NCBI GenBank assembly: GCA_017555565.1
Contig: JAFZGF010000071.1
Span: forward strand, 1 to 40,118
From: Oscillospiraceae bacterium
GTDB taxonomy: Bacteria > Bacillota > Clostridia > Oscillospirales > Ruminococcaceae
DNA: 40,118 nucleotides
Direction: 5' to 3'
A model generated the notes under the pieces. It had not been told where the DNA came from, did not search any database, and saw only the letters and a program-made list of their open reading frames with translations. Shown here in pieces: positions 1-8,064 of the stretch; within the stretch, counting starts at the first letter, position 1, and each line of letters opens with the position of its first letter. Position numbers and translations under genes: made by a program.

Positions 1-32
1 GCTGACATGTTACGAAGTTCACTTGCTTTCAT
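1..32 (-). CDS. rpmC: 50S ribosomal protein L29, N-terminal fragment (cut by window edge)
   Basis: The first 32 bases read on the minus strand as [10 protein letters not shown] plus a partial codon, the usual L29 opening. The ATG lies one base downstream of the rplP stop codon, as expected for the L16-L29 junction of the S10 operon. Only ten complete codons are visible, so the identification leans on gene order as much as on sequence. Confidence 0.85.
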   Translation of the reverse strand, partial: MKASELRNMS

Positions 33-33
33 A

Positions 34-453
34 CTATTCACCTACCTCATCCTTTTTGATAAATTTGCACTTGATAGGCAGCTTGTGCATAGCAAGACGC
101 ATAGCTTCTCTTGCGAGTTCTTCAGAAACACCGCCGATTTCGAACATTACTCTGCCTGGTTTAACAACAGCTACCCAGTATTCTGGTGAGCCTTTACCTG
201 AACCCATTCGAGTTTCAGCTGGTTTTTCTGTAACTGGTTTGTCTGGGAAAATTTTGATCCAAACCTGACCACCACGTTTGATGTAACGTGTCATAGCAAT
301 ACGAGCTGCTTCGATCTGGTTGGATGTGATCCATGCTGGTTCAAGAGCCTGCAGACCAAACTGGCCGTATGTTACTGTATTACCACGAGTAGCTTTGCCT
401 TTCATGCGGCCTCTGTGTACTCTACGGTATTTAACTCTTTTTGGTAAAAGCAT
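34..453 (-). CDS. rplP: 50S ribosomal protein L16
   Basis: This 139-residue protein is a full-length L16, a large-subunit protein near the peptidyl-transferase centre and tRNA-binding region. It opens with [19 protein letters not shown], the standard L16 start, and has the conserved central [13 protein letters not shown] and GSGKG segments. Its ATG overlaps the rpsC stop by one base (TAATG), so translation is probably coupled. The ribosome site is a GGAGG inside the end of rpsC. Position eight of the S10 operon after rpsC is standard. Confidence 0.98.
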   Translation of the reverse strand: MLLPKRVKYRRVHRGRMKGKATRGNTVTYGQFGLQALEPAWITSNQIEAARIAMTRYIKRGGQVWIKIFPDKPVTEKPAETRMGSGKGSPEYWVAVVKPGRVMFEIGGVSEELAREAMRLAMHKLPIKCKFIKKDEVGE

Positions 454-1124
454 TATTTGTTGCCTCCTTTGCTACGAGGTTTAGCACCTTTCAGCACTTC
501 ACCTTTGTAGATCCAAACTTTAACGCCAACTTTACCGAAAGTTGTGTTAGCTTCTGCAAAACCGTAGTCGATATCTGCACGAAGTGTCTGGAGTGGAATT
601 GTGCCTTCATGGTAGTGTTCTGTTCTTGCGATATCAGCACCGCCAAGACGGCCGGATACGCTTGTTTTAATGCCCTTAGCGCCCATTCTCATGGCTCTGG
701 ACATTGCCTGTTTCATTGCACGTCTGAATGCAACACGTCTTTCGAGCTGTGCAGCGATGTTTTCAGCAACCAGCTGAGCATCTGCGTCAGCAGCTTTGAT
801 TTCTGTGATGTTGATCAGAACTTCTTCAACAGGTCTGTTTACCTGTTTTGCAACCTGTGCTCTCAGTTTTTCGATTTCGGAACCCTGACGGCCGATAACC
901 ATACCTGGTTTTGCACAGAAAATATTCAGTCTGAGTACTTTTGAGTCTCTCTCAATCTCAATTTTAGATACACCGGCAGTGTAAAGCTGAGCTTTGAGAA
1001 CTTTTCTGATGTTGTAGTCTTCTACCAGTGTATCGCCGAAGTTTTTCTTTTCAACGAACCAGCGAGAATCCCAGTTTTTAATAACGCCTACACGAAGACC
1101 GTGTGGATTAACTTTCTGTCCCAT
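453..1124 (-). CDS. rpsC: 30S ribosomal protein S3
   Basis: The 223-residue product is S3, a small-subunit head protein that helps form the mRNA entry channel. It starts [13 protein letters not shown] and contains the KH-type RNA-binding stretch [15 protein letters not shown] near residues 75-90, followed by the conserved C-terminal domain with [17 protein letters not shown]. An AGGAGG ribosome site lies five bases before the ATG. The basic tail ([11 protein letters not shown]) is typical of Firmicutes S3. Confidence 0.98.
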   Translation of the reverse strand: MGQKVNPHGLRVGVIKNWDSRWFVEKKNFGDTLVEDYNIRKVLKAQLYTAGVSKIEIERDSKVLRLNIFCAKPGMVIGRQGSEIEKLRAQVAKQVNRPVEEVLINITEIKAADADAQLVAENIAAQLERRVAFRRAMKQAMSRAMRMGAKGIKTSVSGRLGGADIARTEHYHEGTIPLQTLRADIDYGFAEANTTFGKVGVKVWIYKGEVLKGAKPRSKGGNK

Positions 1125-1137
1125 AGCTTCCTCCTTA

Positions 1138-1476
1138 TTATTCTTCGATTTCTTTCAGAACAACTGTCATGTGAGATGTTCTTTTAAGAATTCTATATGC
1201 TCTGCCCTGTGCTCTTGGCATAACTCTTTTCAGAGTTGGGCCTGGTGTAACAAAACATTCTGCAACAAACAGATTGTTTTTGTCCATATTAAAGTTGTGT
1301 TCCGCATTTGCCATTGCTGATTTAACCAGTTTAAGTAAAGGTTCGCAAGCAGCTTTTGGTGTGTGCTGCAGAATAGCAACAGCTTCGTTAACTGGTTTAT
1401 TTCTGATAAGGTCCATAACGATCTGTACTTTTCTTGGTGCGATGCGGACATGTCTAAGGTATGCCCTTGCTTCCAT
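1138..1476 (-). CDS. rplV: 50S ribosomal protein L22
   Basis: This 112-residue protein is L22, which lines the nascent-peptide exit tunnel. It has the family opening [18 protein letters not shown] and, near residues 85-97, the beta-hairpin sequence [15 protein letters not shown] that reaches into the tunnel. Length is normal. It sits 18 bases after rpsS, with an AAAGGAG ribosome site before the ATG, and is followed 13 bases later by rpsC. Confidence 0.98.
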   Translation of the reverse strand: MEARAYLRHVRIAPRKVQIVMDLIRNKPVNEAVAILQHTPKAACEPLLKLVKSAMANAEHNFNMDKNNLFVAECFVTPGPTLKRVMPRAQGRAYRILKRTSHMTVVLKEIEE

Positions 1477-1494
1477 AATCGATTCTCCTTTTAA

Positions 1495-1767
1495 TTACTT
1501 AGATGATTTAGAACCAGCGTGACCGCGGTATGTTCTTGTTGGTGCAAATTCGCCGAGTTTGTGACCAACCATATCTTCTGTTACATATACTGGAACGTGT
1601 TTACGACCGTCATGTACTGCGAATGTGTGGCCTACAAACTGTGGGAATATTGTAGATGAACGGCTCCAAGTCTTGAGGACTCTTTTTTCGCCAGCTGCGT
1701 TCATTTCTTTTACTCTTTTAAGAAGAACAGGCTGCACGAAAGGGCCTTTTTTAACACTTCTACCCAT
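1495..1767 (-). CDS. rpsS: 30S ribosomal protein S19
   Basis: The product is a normal-length 90-residue S19, a head protein that works with S13 near the A and P sites. It begins [11 protein letters not shown] and contains the conserved [28 protein letters not shown] and [16 protein letters not shown] blocks in two parts. A GGAG ribosome site precedes the ATG. It follows rplB by 15 bases, as in most bacterial S10 operons. Confidence 0.98.
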   Translation of the reverse strand: MGRSVKKGPFVQPVLLKRVKEMNAAGEKRVLKTWSRSSTIFPQFVGHTFAVHDGRKHVPVYVTEDMVGHKLGEFAPTRTYRGHAGSKSSK

Positions 1768-1782
1768 ATCGATACTCCTTTA

Positions 1783-2613
1783 TTAACCGTTGCGACGTCT
1801 AACAATGAATTTGTCAGATGCTTTGTGTTTGTTTCTTGTTTTGTAACCAAGAGCTGGTTTGCCCCATGGTGTAACTGGGCCTGGACGGCCAACTGGTGAT
1901 TTACCTTCACCACCACCGTGTGGGTGATCAACAGGGTTCATTACAGAACCACGAACTGTTGGTCTCCAACCCATATGACGTTTTTTACCAGCTTTACCGA
2001 TTTTAACGTTGTCATGGTCTACGTTGGATACCTGGCCAACTGTTGCGTAGCAGTTCAGTGGAACGTTTCTCAGTTCGCCGGATGGCAGACGTACGAGACC
2101 GTATTTGCCTTCTTTAGCGATGAGCTGAGCAAAGTTACCAGCGGAACGAACCAGCTGACCACCTTTGCCAGGGTAGAGTTCGATATTGTGGATAACTGTA
2201 CCAACTGGGATTGCGCTGAGTGGCAGTGCGTTACCTGGTTTGATGTCAGCGTTTGGACCGTTCATAACGATGTAGCCAACTTTCAGACCGTCTGGAGCGA
2301 TGATGTAAGATTTTTCACCATCTTCGTACTGGATCAGTGCGATGAATGCTGTTCTGTTTGGGTCATATTCCAGTGTCATAACTGTTGCTGGAACATCCAG
2401 TTTGTTTCTTTTGAAATCGATTACACGATATTTTGTTCTGTTACCACCACCGTGGTGACGAACTGTGATGCGGCCTGTGTTGTTACGGCCTGCTGTTTTT
2501 GCCATAGGTTCCAGAAGACTTCTTTCTGGAGCTACTTTTGAAAGAACCGAATAGTCTGTTACAGCCATGTTACGGCGTGATGGAGTAGTCGGTTTAAATC
2601 TTTTGATAGCCAT
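1783..2613 (-). CDS. rplB: 50S ribosomal protein L2
   Basis: This 276-residue protein is L2, needed for subunit association and peptidyl-transferase activity. It has [14 protein letters not shown] at the N-terminus, the central RNA-binding domain, and the C-terminal [20 protein letters not shown] segment (here [16 protein letters not shown]) containing the essential histidine. Length is normal. The 93-base gap before it is the longest within the L23-L16 part of the operon and holds a terminator-like hairpin, described separately. Confidence 0.98.
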   Translation of the reverse strand: MAIKRFKPTTPSRRNMAVTDYSVLSKVAPERSLLEPMAKTAGRNNTGRITVRHHGGGNRTKYRVIDFKRNKLDVPATVMTLEYDPNRTAFIALIQYEDGEKSYIIAPDGLKVGYIVMNGPNADIKPGNALPLSAIPVGTVIHNIELYPGKGGQLVRSAGNFAQLIAKEGKYGLVRLPSGELRNVPLNCYATVGQVSNVDHDNVKIGKAGKKRHMGWRPTVRGSVMNPVDHPHGGGEGKSPVGRPGPVTPWGKPALGYKTRNKHKASDKFIVRRRNG

Positions 2614-2678
2614 TTAGGTTCACTCTCCTTATGAGTCTTTTTGCGAGAAGCACCTTTTGTGCCTCCCATACTTAAAAA

Positions 2679-2697
2679 CGTCTTAATGTTTAAGACG
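2679..2697 (-). promoter_or_regulatory. Terminator-like hairpin between rplW and rplB (possible attenuator)
   Basis: A perfect 8-bp inverted repeat, CGTCTTAA / TTAAGACG with a 3-base loop, is followed on the minus strand by five T residues. This is the layout of a weak intrinsic terminator placed inside the ribosomal operon. The stem is AT-rich, so partial termination or an RNA-processing site is more likely than full termination. A second small hairpin (GCAC/GTGC, about 2650-2662) lies just downstream. Confidence 0.5.
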
Positions 2698-2706
2698 GAG
2701 GGCTTA

Positions 2707-3000
2707 TTAATACATTGATTCGAAGAATTCGATGCCCTTAGATTCAGCTGTCAGTGTTACGATAGCTTTTTTAGTTGCAGGTGTGTAGCCACCTTTCCAA
2801 CCCTGACGACGGTATCTGCCGCGAACAGAGATTGTGTTTACTTTAGAAACTTTTACGCCGAACAGTTCTTCAACTGCTTTTGCAATTTCGATTTTGTTAG
2901 CGTCTTTAGCTACCTGGAATGTGTATTTTCTGTCAGCAATGCCTTTCATGCTGTTTTCAGTGATGATTGGCTTGATGATGATATCCTGTGCCATTTTCAT
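2707..3000 (-). CDS. rplW: 50S ribosomal protein L23
   Basis: The 97-residue product is L23, located at the exit-tunnel mouth where trigger factor and SRP dock. It has the family signature IIIKPIITENSMKG near the start and GYTPATKKAIVTL near the end. The ATG overlaps the rplD stop by one base (TAATG). An AGGAGG lies ten bases before this first ATG, which favours it over the second in-frame ATG two codons later. Confidence 0.97.
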   Translation of the reverse strand: MKMAQDIIIKPIITENSMKGIADRKYTFQVAKDANKIEIAKAVEELFGVKVSKVNTISVRGRYRRQGWKGGYTPATKKAIVTLTAESKGIEFFESMY

Positions 3001-3623
3001 TATGCGAATACCTCCTCAAGTTTCTTTGCAGCAGCGAGGTCTACAACAAGTGTTTTAGCGTTGATTGTGTCGTATACGTTCATTGTTGTTGCAACTGTTG
3101 TTTGTACACCTGGGATATTGCCAGCTGACTTAACAACCTTCTTGTCTGCAACTGCCTGAACCATCAGTGTTTTGCCTGTTACGTTCAGGTTGCCGAGCAT
3201 TTTAACAACTGCTTTTGTTGAGAATTCGTTGATTGCGAAATCGTTAACGATTACCAGTTTGCCTTCTGCAGCTTTAGCTGACAGAGCGGAGCAAATAGCA
3301 AGTCTTTTAACTTTTTTGTTCAGTGAGTAGCTGTAGTCACGTGGTTTTGGACCAAGAGCAACACCACCGTGTGTCCACTGTGGAGCACGGATAGAGCCCT
3401 GTCTTGCACGGCCTGTGCCTTTCTGTCTCCATGGTTTACGGCCGCCGCCTCTTACTTCAGCTCTTGTAAGTGTGGACTGTGTACCCTGTCTCTGGTTTGC
3501 CAGGAAGTTTACAACTGCCATGTGCATTACTTTTTCGTTTGGTGTGATACCAAAAACTGCATCAGAGAGTTCAACAGTATCAACTTTTGCACCGTTAATG
3601 TCTAAAACATCAAATTTTGCCAT
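3000..3623 (-). CDS. rplD: 50S ribosomal protein L4
   Basis: This 207-residue protein is L4, a tunnel-lining protein that in some bacteria also represses its own operon. The conserved loop RAEVRGGGRKPWRQKGTGRA (about residues 54-73) and the following GSIRAPQWTHGG segment are diagnostic. A GGGAGG ribosome site precedes the ATG. Because L4 feedback is known for the gammaproteobacterial S10 operon, the long leader upstream of rpsJ makes it a candidate autoregulator here, but that is inference only. Confidence 0.98.
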   Translation of the reverse strand: MAKFDVLDINGAKVDTVELSDAVFGITPNEKVMHMAVVNFLANQRQGTQSTLTRAEVRGGGRKPWRQKGTGRARQGSIRAPQWTHGGVALGPKPRDYSYSLNKKVKRLAICSALSAKAAEGKLVIVNDFAINEFSTKAVVKMLGNLNVTGKTLMVQAVADKKVVKSAGNIPGVQTTVATTMNVYDTINAKTLVVDLAAAKKLEEVFA

Positions 3624-3637
3624 TTTGTTTTCCTCCC

Positions 3638-4267
3638 TTAAGCTTTTACGCTGTCTGTCAGTACAACGATGCCGCCTTTAGCGCCAGGGATTGCACCTTT
3701 AACTGCGATCAGATTATTTTCTGCATCAATTTTTACGATAGAAAGGTTCTGAACTGTAACTCTTTCTGCACCGAGGTGACCTGGGAGTTTTTTACCTTTG
3801 AAAACTCTTGCACCGTCGATAGAACCGTTAGAACCAGCATGTCTAGCAACAGGGCCTGTACCGTGTGTTGCTTTCAGAGAGTGCAGGTTCCAGCGTTTGA
3901 TAACGCCAGCGTAACCTTTACCTTTGCTGATGCCGCAAACGTCAACTTTGTCACCAGCTGCAAATGTGTCAGCTTTGATGATGTCGCCTACGTTGATTTC
4001 TTCGATAGAGTCAAAGCGGAATTCTCTAAGTGTTTTCTTAGGAGCAACGCCTGCTTTTTCAAAATGTCCTTTAGCTGGTTTTGTAAGACGGTGAGCTTTC
4101 ACTTCGCCAAAACCGAGCTGAACTGCCTGATAGCCATCGCTTTCAACAGTTTTCTTTTGTACAACAACACAAGGACCTGCTTCGATTACTGTTACTGGTA
4201 CTACCATACCTTTTTCATCGAAAAGCTGTGTCATACCGATTTTTTTGCCGATAATTCCTTTTTGCAT
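3638..4267 (-). CDS. rplC: 50S ribosomal protein L3
   Basis: The product is L3, an early 23S rRNA assembly protein. I place the start at the ATG giving [16 protein letters not shown] (209 residues), because an AGGAGG lies ten bases upstream and this is the family N-terminus; an 18-codon upstream extension to 4321 has no homologous sequence. The [20 protein letters not shown] segment carries the loop that reaches toward the peptidyl-transferase centre. Confidence 0.97.
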   Translation of the reverse strand: MQKGIIGKKIGMTQLFDEKGMVVPVTVIEAGPCVVVQKKTVESDGYQAVQLGFGEVKAHRLTKPAKGHFEKAGVAPKKTLREFRFDSIEEINVGDIIKADTFAAGDKVDVCGISKGKGYAGVIKRWNLHSLKATHGTGPVARHAGSNGSIDGARVFKGKKLPGHLGAERVTVQNLSIVKIDAENNLIAVKGAIPGAKGGIVVLTDSVKA

Positions 4268-4295
4268 TTTCTTAATGCCTCCTGTTAGGTTATTG

Positions 4296-4311
4296 GTTGG
4301 CTTTCGCCAAC
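4296..4311 (-). promoter_or_regulatory. GNRA-capped hairpin in the rpsJ-rplC spacer
   Basis: On the transcript strand the sequence GTTGGC GAAA GCCAAC forms a perfect 6-bp stem closed by a GAAA tetraloop. Just upstream in the transcript is a second imperfect hairpin capped by CGCAA (about 4313-4333). Both lie in the 97-base gap between rpsJ and rplC, which is long for this operon. No U-run follows, so this is not a terminator; processing or regulation is possible. Confidence 0.45.
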
Positions 4312-4364
4312 ATGACTCCAACTTGCGGTTGAGAGATGCTGCCTATATATAATGTATTTATATA

Positions 4365-4676
4365 TTACAGCTTGATTTCGATTTCTACGCCTGCTGGGAG
4401 CTGCAGACTTGTAAGAGCTTCAACAGTTTTGTTTGTTGGTTTCAGAATGTCGATAACTCTTTTGTGAGTTCTGTTTTCGAACTGTTCTCTGGAATCTTTG
4501 TATTTGTGAACAGCTCTCAGAATTGTGATCACTTCTTTTTCAGTTGGAAGTGGGATTGGACCAGATACTCTTGCACCTGTTCTTTTTGCTGCTTCAACGA
4601 TTTTTTCTGCTGCAGCATCTACCAGCTGATGATCATAACTCTTAAGTCTAACTCTGATTTTTTCTTTGACTGCCAT
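4365..4676 (-). CDS. rpsJ: 30S ribosomal protein S10
   Basis: This 103-residue protein is S10, a small-subunit head protein that also acts in transcription antitermination with NusB. It contains the family block [14 protein letters not shown] near the start and the GPIPLPTEK loop near residue 40. It is the first gene of the operon; a strong AAGGAGG lies eight bases before the ATG. A leader of about 300-460 bases with two promoters precedes it. Confidence 0.98.
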   Translation of the reverse strand: MAVKEKIRVRLKSYDHQLVDAAAEKIVEAAKRTGARVSGPIPLPTEKEVITILRAVHKYKDSREQFENRTHKRVIDILKPTNKTVEALTSLQLPAGVEIEIKL

Positions 4677-4976
4677 AATAACGCCTCCTTATAATATTAA
4701 AAAATGTAGCGGCGGATTTTAAACATTGAACACTGCGCCGGGTGTTTCGCGCCCTTCCACGATAAAAACCGATTAACCGCCCAGCAGTTACATCGGAACA
4801 CAGGGTCTCCCAACCCTTTTAATCGCGTTGTTTCGGCCATTGGACCACCCTTTGTGGTCATACACCCTTCGCATTTCAATATTTAATCGCCCGGTTCAAA
4901 GATCGGACATACTCAACGGAAAAACCCACAATTCTCGTGGCAACCTCCCGTGTCAACGCATAATCTTTGCAGTCGC
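4677..4976 (-). promoter_or_regulatory. Structured 5' leader of the S10 operon
   Basis: About 300 transcribed bases lie between the proximal promoter and rpsJ. Visible hairpins include GACCAC/GTGGTC (4843-4859, 5-base loop), GGGT/ACCC (4803-4816) and CCAC/GTGG (4926-4940), the last perhaps enclosed by a GACA/TGTC pairing (4906-4909 with 4951-4954). The region is GC-richer than the flanking promoter DNA. No convincing coding gene is present: the one open frame (4697-4879) lacks a ribosome site. An autoregulatory leader is the likely role; I cannot name an Rfam family. Confidence 0.55.
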
Positions 4977-4982
4977 CTAATT

Positions 4983-5011
4983 ATGATACATCGTTTCGCT
5001 TTATATTGCAA
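4983..5011 (-). promoter_or_regulatory. Proximal sigma-A promoter (P2) of the S10 operon
   Basis: The minus strand reads TTGCAA, 17 bases, TATCAT. Transcription would start near 4976, about 300 bases before rpsJ. It lies about 165 bases downstream of a better-matching promoter, so the operon probably has tandem promoters. Confidence 0.7.
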
Positions 5012-5147
5012 GTGTTTTTGCAACATTCACTAAACTTTGTATACATGGCTTAATCATGTAGAACTTTCGGTTTTCTTTTTGTGCACCTTGTACACAGAAT
5101 GGGTTTTCATTCTCTACATATCGGGGGCTCTTTTCTGAGCCTCAAAT

Positions 5148-5176
5148 ATAATACCAAATACAATTCACTTTGTCAA
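5148..5176 (-). promoter_or_regulatory. Distal sigma-A promoter (P1) of the S10 operon
   Basis: The minus strand reads TTGACA, exactly 17 bases, TATTAT: a near-consensus promoter. Transcripts would begin near 5141 and immediately contain a GGCTC/GAGCC hairpin and a GAATG/CATTC hairpin before reaching the second promoter. Confidence 0.8.
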
Positions 5177-5234
5177 TAGTTTACAAAAAATATTTTTTAT
5201 TTGGTTAAAATATACAAATATGAGATTATATTAC

Positions 5235-5259
5235 AAAAGGCAGGGTTTAATCCCCTGCC
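5235..5259 (-). terminator. Terminator of the amidohydrolase gene
   Basis: A perfect 7-bp stem GGCAGGG/CCCTGCC with a 7-base loop is followed by TTTT on the minus strand, 19 bases after the amidohydrolase stop codon. Confidence 0.8.
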
Positions 5260-5277
5260 CTTGATTTAAAAGAACAT

Positions 5278-6429
5278 TTATTTTTCTACAACCAGATTGC
5301 CGTTTACAAATACTTTCAGAATTTTTGTACTGATTTCCAGTGGGTCACCATCTGTGATAAGAATGTCTGCGTCCTTGCCTTCTTCGATGGAACCAACTCT
5401 GTCTTCGATACCGATGTGTTTTGCAGGGTTGATTGTGATAGCCTGCAATGCTGCAAATGGGTCCATACCTGCGGCAACAGCCATACCTGCACAGTGAGGC
5501 AGATGCTGCTGTGGAACTACAGGTGAGTCTGTAACGATGGAAACCTGACAGCCAGCAGCAGCCAGAACACCAGGTGTTGTCCAGCTTTTGTTGCGCAGTT
5601 CGTATTTGGAGGCTGATGTAAGTGTAGGACCAACTGCCAGTGGATATTTTTCTGCTGCCAGTTCTTCAACAATAAGATGACCTTCTGTAACGTGTTCCAG
5701 AGTCATTTTTACTCCGAATTCTTTTGCGATTCTGATGGCATTGAAGATATCATCTGTTGCGTGTGCGTGTGCTTTGAGAGGCATTTCGCCTTTGATAACC
5801 GGAACAAGTGCTTCCATCTTCATATCAAATGGCGGGCGTTTGGAATAGTCGTTGCCTGCTGCATCAACTTTGGCCGCATATTCTCTTGCTTTGAACAGCA
5901 TTTCGCGGAGTTTTGCAGATGTAGACATACGTGTGGAGTTGCCCTTGTCACGATAAACACGTTTTGGGTTTTCACCAAAAGCGCATTTCATAGCAACGTT
6001 ATCCTTAACGACCATATCGTCACTGCGGCGGCCTACTGTTTTGATAGCCACGAATGTACCGCCCAGCACATTGGCAGAACCAGGACCTGTACATACAGTT
6101 GTAACACCGCCTTCAACTGCCTGACGGAAAGCAGGGTCCATAGCTTTGATACCGTCAATGCCACGCATCTGTGGGCAGGCGATATCGTTCATTTCATTAT
6201 AGTCCATACCTTCATAGCCAATGCCGTAACCGTCAAGACCGATATGGCCGTGGGCTTCAACAAAACCAGGGTAGATATGCATACCTTCTGCGTCAACCAG
6301 ATCTACGTTTTCGCCTTCCGGGATATCTTTGTCAATTTTAACAATTTTGCCGTTGCCTACGAGAATATCAGCTTTGAATGGCTGTGGGTCGATAGCATTG
6401 TGAACAAGACCGTTTTTTATAAGAATCAT
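5278..6429 (-). CDS. Metal-dependent amidohydrolase (imidazolonepropionase-related, COG1228-like)
   Basis: This 383-residue cytoplasmic protein is a TIM-barrel amidohydrolase. Visible metal ligands are H60 and H62 (EAHGHIG), H221/H223 (KAHAHATDD), H246 (LEHVTEGH) and D301 (VTDSPV). The ENPKRVY stretch near residue 153 is typical of the COG1228 group. The C-terminal NPAKHIGIEDRVGSIEEGKD block is the usual amidohydrolase closing motif. I start it at the ATG preceded by GGGAGG with nine bases spacing, seven codons inside the longest frame. Substrate is unknown. It is monocistronic, with its own terminator, and shares a 75-bp promoter element with the sugar kinase at 9402-10322. Confidence 0.85.
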   Translation of the reverse strand: MILIKNGLVHNAIDPQPFKADILVGNGKIVKIDKDIPEGENVDLVDAEGMHIYPGFVEAHGHIGLDGYGIGYEGMDYNEMNDIACPQMRGIDGIKAMDPAFRQAVEGGVTTVCTGPGSANVLGGTFVAIKTVGRRSDDMVVKDNVAMKCAFGENPKRVYRDKGNSTRMSTSAKLREMLFKAREYAAKVDAAGNDYSKRPPFDMKMEALVPVIKGEMPLKAHAHATDDIFNAIRIAKEFGVKMTLEHVTEGHLIVEELAAEKYPLAVGPTLTSASKYELRNKSWTTPGVLAAAGCQVSIVTDSPVVPQQHLPHCAGMAVAAGMDPFAALQAITINPAKHIGIEDRVGSIEEGKDADILITDGDPLEISTKILKVFVNGNLVVEK

Positions 6430-6451
6430 AGTAAGTTTCCTCCCTTTCATA

Positions 6452-6526
6452 TATTATATATATAATATCATATAATAAAAGCTTTTACTATTTTGTAATT
6501 TTACAAAATTTAAAGTTCTATTTTGT
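6452..6526 (-). promoter_or_regulatory. Promoter/operator element A, shared with the sugar-kinase gene
   Basis: This block aligns without gaps over 75 bp with 10355-10429 (about 55 identities by eye). The invariant cores are AAATTTTGT and, eight bases on, AAAATAGTAAAA (6483-6494), followed by a TATTAT -10-like region. In this copy ATTTTGTAA..TTACAAAAT forms a 20-bp inverted repeat centred roughly 44 bases before the likely start, an activator-type position. The -35 region is poor, fitting activated expression. The regulator is not identified. Confidence 0.6.
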
Positions 6527-6541
6527 TTAGGGGAAACAAAA

Positions 6542-7183
6542 CTATTCCGCCATATAATATCCTGCACCTCGTACTGTTTTAAGTACCTTGGGATTATTGG
6601 GGTCATCTTCCAGTTTCTGGCGCAGTCGCTTGATATAAACCGTAAGTGTATTTCCGTGTAAAAACTGGCTGTCGTTCCCCCATGCTTTTTCCATAATTTC
6701 CTTGTGGCTGAGAACTCTGCCTTTGTTTTTCAAAAACATCAGCAACAAGCGGTATTCCATATAGGAAAGATAAACTGTCTCACCTGATTTTTTAACAGCA
6801 CCTGTAGATGTATCCACCCTTATATCCCCTACTGTGTAAAACAACTGTTTTTTATGGTAAACTGCAAATTTTATGCGATGGAGAAACTGTGAAGATGTAA
6901 ATGGTTTTACAATATATTCATCTGTGCTGTTTTCAAAAGCTGTTTTAATAACCATAGAATTGTCTGGGCATAATGACACAACTGTAACACCGCTGTCGGC
7001 TGCATATCTGCAAAGAAGTGATGCCCCTGGAATATCAAAATCCAGCACTGCGATATCTGTGGTATTTTTTCTGATGTGTTTCAGCGCGGTATGATAGTCA
7101 GCTGTATACATAACATTGTACTCGCAGTTTTCATAAAACAGATTTTTATAATCCTCCCGGGAAAATACCAGCATATTCAACAT
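6542..7183 (-). CDS. Atypical OmpR-family response regulator
   Basis: The 213-residue protein has an N-terminal receiver-like domain and a C-terminal winged-helix DNA-binding domain (TLTVYIKRLRQKLEDD, VRGAGYYMAE). The phosphorylatable Asp is present as D48 (VLDFDIPG) and the conserved Lys is in VKPF, but the Mg-binding acidic pair is replaced by Ser8-Arg9. It may therefore work without phosphorylation. The start is MLNMLVF at 7183, with GAGG five bases upstream; a longer frame to 7699 is an overlap with the divergent gene. No partner kinase is adjacent. It sits just upstream of element A and the amidohydrolase, so it is one candidate regulator of that element. Confidence 0.8.
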   Translation of the reverse strand: MLNMLVFSREDYKNLFYENCEYNVMYTADYHTALKHIRKNTTDIAVLDFDIPGASLLCRYAADSGVTVVSLCPDNSMVIKTAFENSTDEYIVKPFTSSQFLHRIKFAVYHKKQLFYTVGDIRVDTSTGAVKKSGETVYLSYMEYRLLLMFLKNKGRVLSHKEIMEKAWGNDSQFLHGNTLTVYIKRLRQKLEDDPNNPKVLKTVRGAGYYMAE

Positions 7184-7296
7184 CAACACCTCTTTTGCTA
7201 CTGTGATATGGCTAAATGCTAACATATAAAAAAGTATTTTCAACAAAAAAGGCGTGAACAGCAGGTAATCTGCCGTAAACAACGGGTGGCGGCAGT

Positions 7297-7324
7297 TTGA
7301 CATCGTATACACCAATGCTATAAT
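7297..7324 (+). promoter_or_regulatory. Sigma-A promoter of the LytTR/GHKL two-component operon
   Basis: TTGACA, 16 bases, TATAAT: both hexamers are full consensus. Transcription would start near 7331, giving a short leader before the ATG at 7354. The divergent OmpR-type gene begins 114 bases to the left. Confidence 0.85.
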
Positions 7325-7353
7325 TATAAATAATAAGATTAACGGAGAAAAAG

Positions 7354-8064
7354 ATGCTGAGAATAAGTATATGTGATGACGATATAGCCGGTGTGGACAA
7401 GCTGGCGATGCTGATAGAAAAATACTGTGCTGAAAAAGGGTTGGAATACAGTCTGCATAGCTATACAAACGGCAGTGACCTGCTGGCAAGTAACCTGGCA
7501 GAATGCGACCTGCTGTTTCTTGATGTGGATATGGGGCAGGAAAACGGAATAGCCATAGCCCACGAAATAAGGAAAAATTACCGAGATATTGTATTGGTGT
7601 ATGTGTCGGGATATGTGCAGTACGCCCCTGCCGGTTACAATGTGAAAGCCTTTGCTTATATATTAAAAAATGACCTGGATGCACTGTTTGAAAGTACAAT
7701 GGATGATGTTATGAAACAGATGAATTTTCGGGGCATGGTATACAAGATAAAAATAAACAGCGAAGATGTGACCCTGCCACTGAAAAATATTGTATATCTG
7801 GAAAGCTTGGACAAAACCACAATTATACACACAAACAACCGGATGATAAGCTATGCTGTGCGCCAGCCGCTGGCAGATGCCATAAATTATCTGTGCGACA
7901 AAGGATTTGTACAGATACATAAAAGCTATCTTGTAAATATGCAGCATATAACGAAGCTGAAAAACTATACAATTAATCTGACTGACGGCACAAATCTGCC
8001 AGCTGCCCAGAAAAGATGGCGGGATATTATGCAGGCATATCTTAAATGGAAGGGGGCTATGTGA
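7354..8064 (+). CDS. LytTR-family response regulator (AgrA/LytR type)
   Basis: This 236-residue regulator has a complete receiver domain: acidic residues D8-D10 (CDDD) and phosphoacceptor D57 (LFLDVDMG). A LytTR DNA-binding domain follows from about residue 135 (KNIVYLESLDKTTIIHT, FVQIHKSYLVNMQHI). GGAG lies seven bases before the ATG. It is the first gene of a two-gene operon; its stop codon overlaps the kinase start by one base (TGATG). Family members control peptide quorum sensing, bacteriocins or autolysis, but no AgrB, AgrD or bacteriocin gene is in this window. Confidence 0.93.
   Translation: MLRISICDDDIAGVDKLAMLIEKYCAEKGLEYSLHSYTNGSDLLASNLAECDLLFLDVDMGQENGIAIAHEIRKNYRDIVLVYVSGYVQYAPAGYNVKAFAYILKNDLDALFESTMDDVMKQMNFRGMVYKIKINSEDVTLPLKNIVYLESLDKTTIIHTNNRMISYAVRQPLADAINYLCDKGFVQIHKSYLVNMQHITKLKNYTINLTDGTNLPAAQKRWRDIMQAYLKWKGAM

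Noticed and set aside
4697..4879. A 60-codon open frame inside the S10 leader
   Set aside because: No ribosome site before its ATG, unusual Cys/Trp-rich composition, and it overlaps leader hairpins. Better explained as structured RNA.
5677..6465. A 262-codon open frame antisense to the amidohydrolase
   Set aside because: Cys/Phe/Val-rich sequence typical of an antisense shadow of AAA/GAA/ACA-rich codons; the sense gene has full catalytic motifs.
7261..7296. Possible LytTR direct-repeat operator upstream of the kinase operon promoter
   Set aside because: A small GCAG/CTGC inverted repeat is present but no pair of direct repeats with the spacing expected for LytTR binding.
7184..7699. Upstream extension of the atypical response regulator to a 385-residue protein
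   Set aside because: The extension overlaps the divergent LytTR gene and its consensus promoter, has no receiver sequence, and a good start with GAGG exists at 7183.
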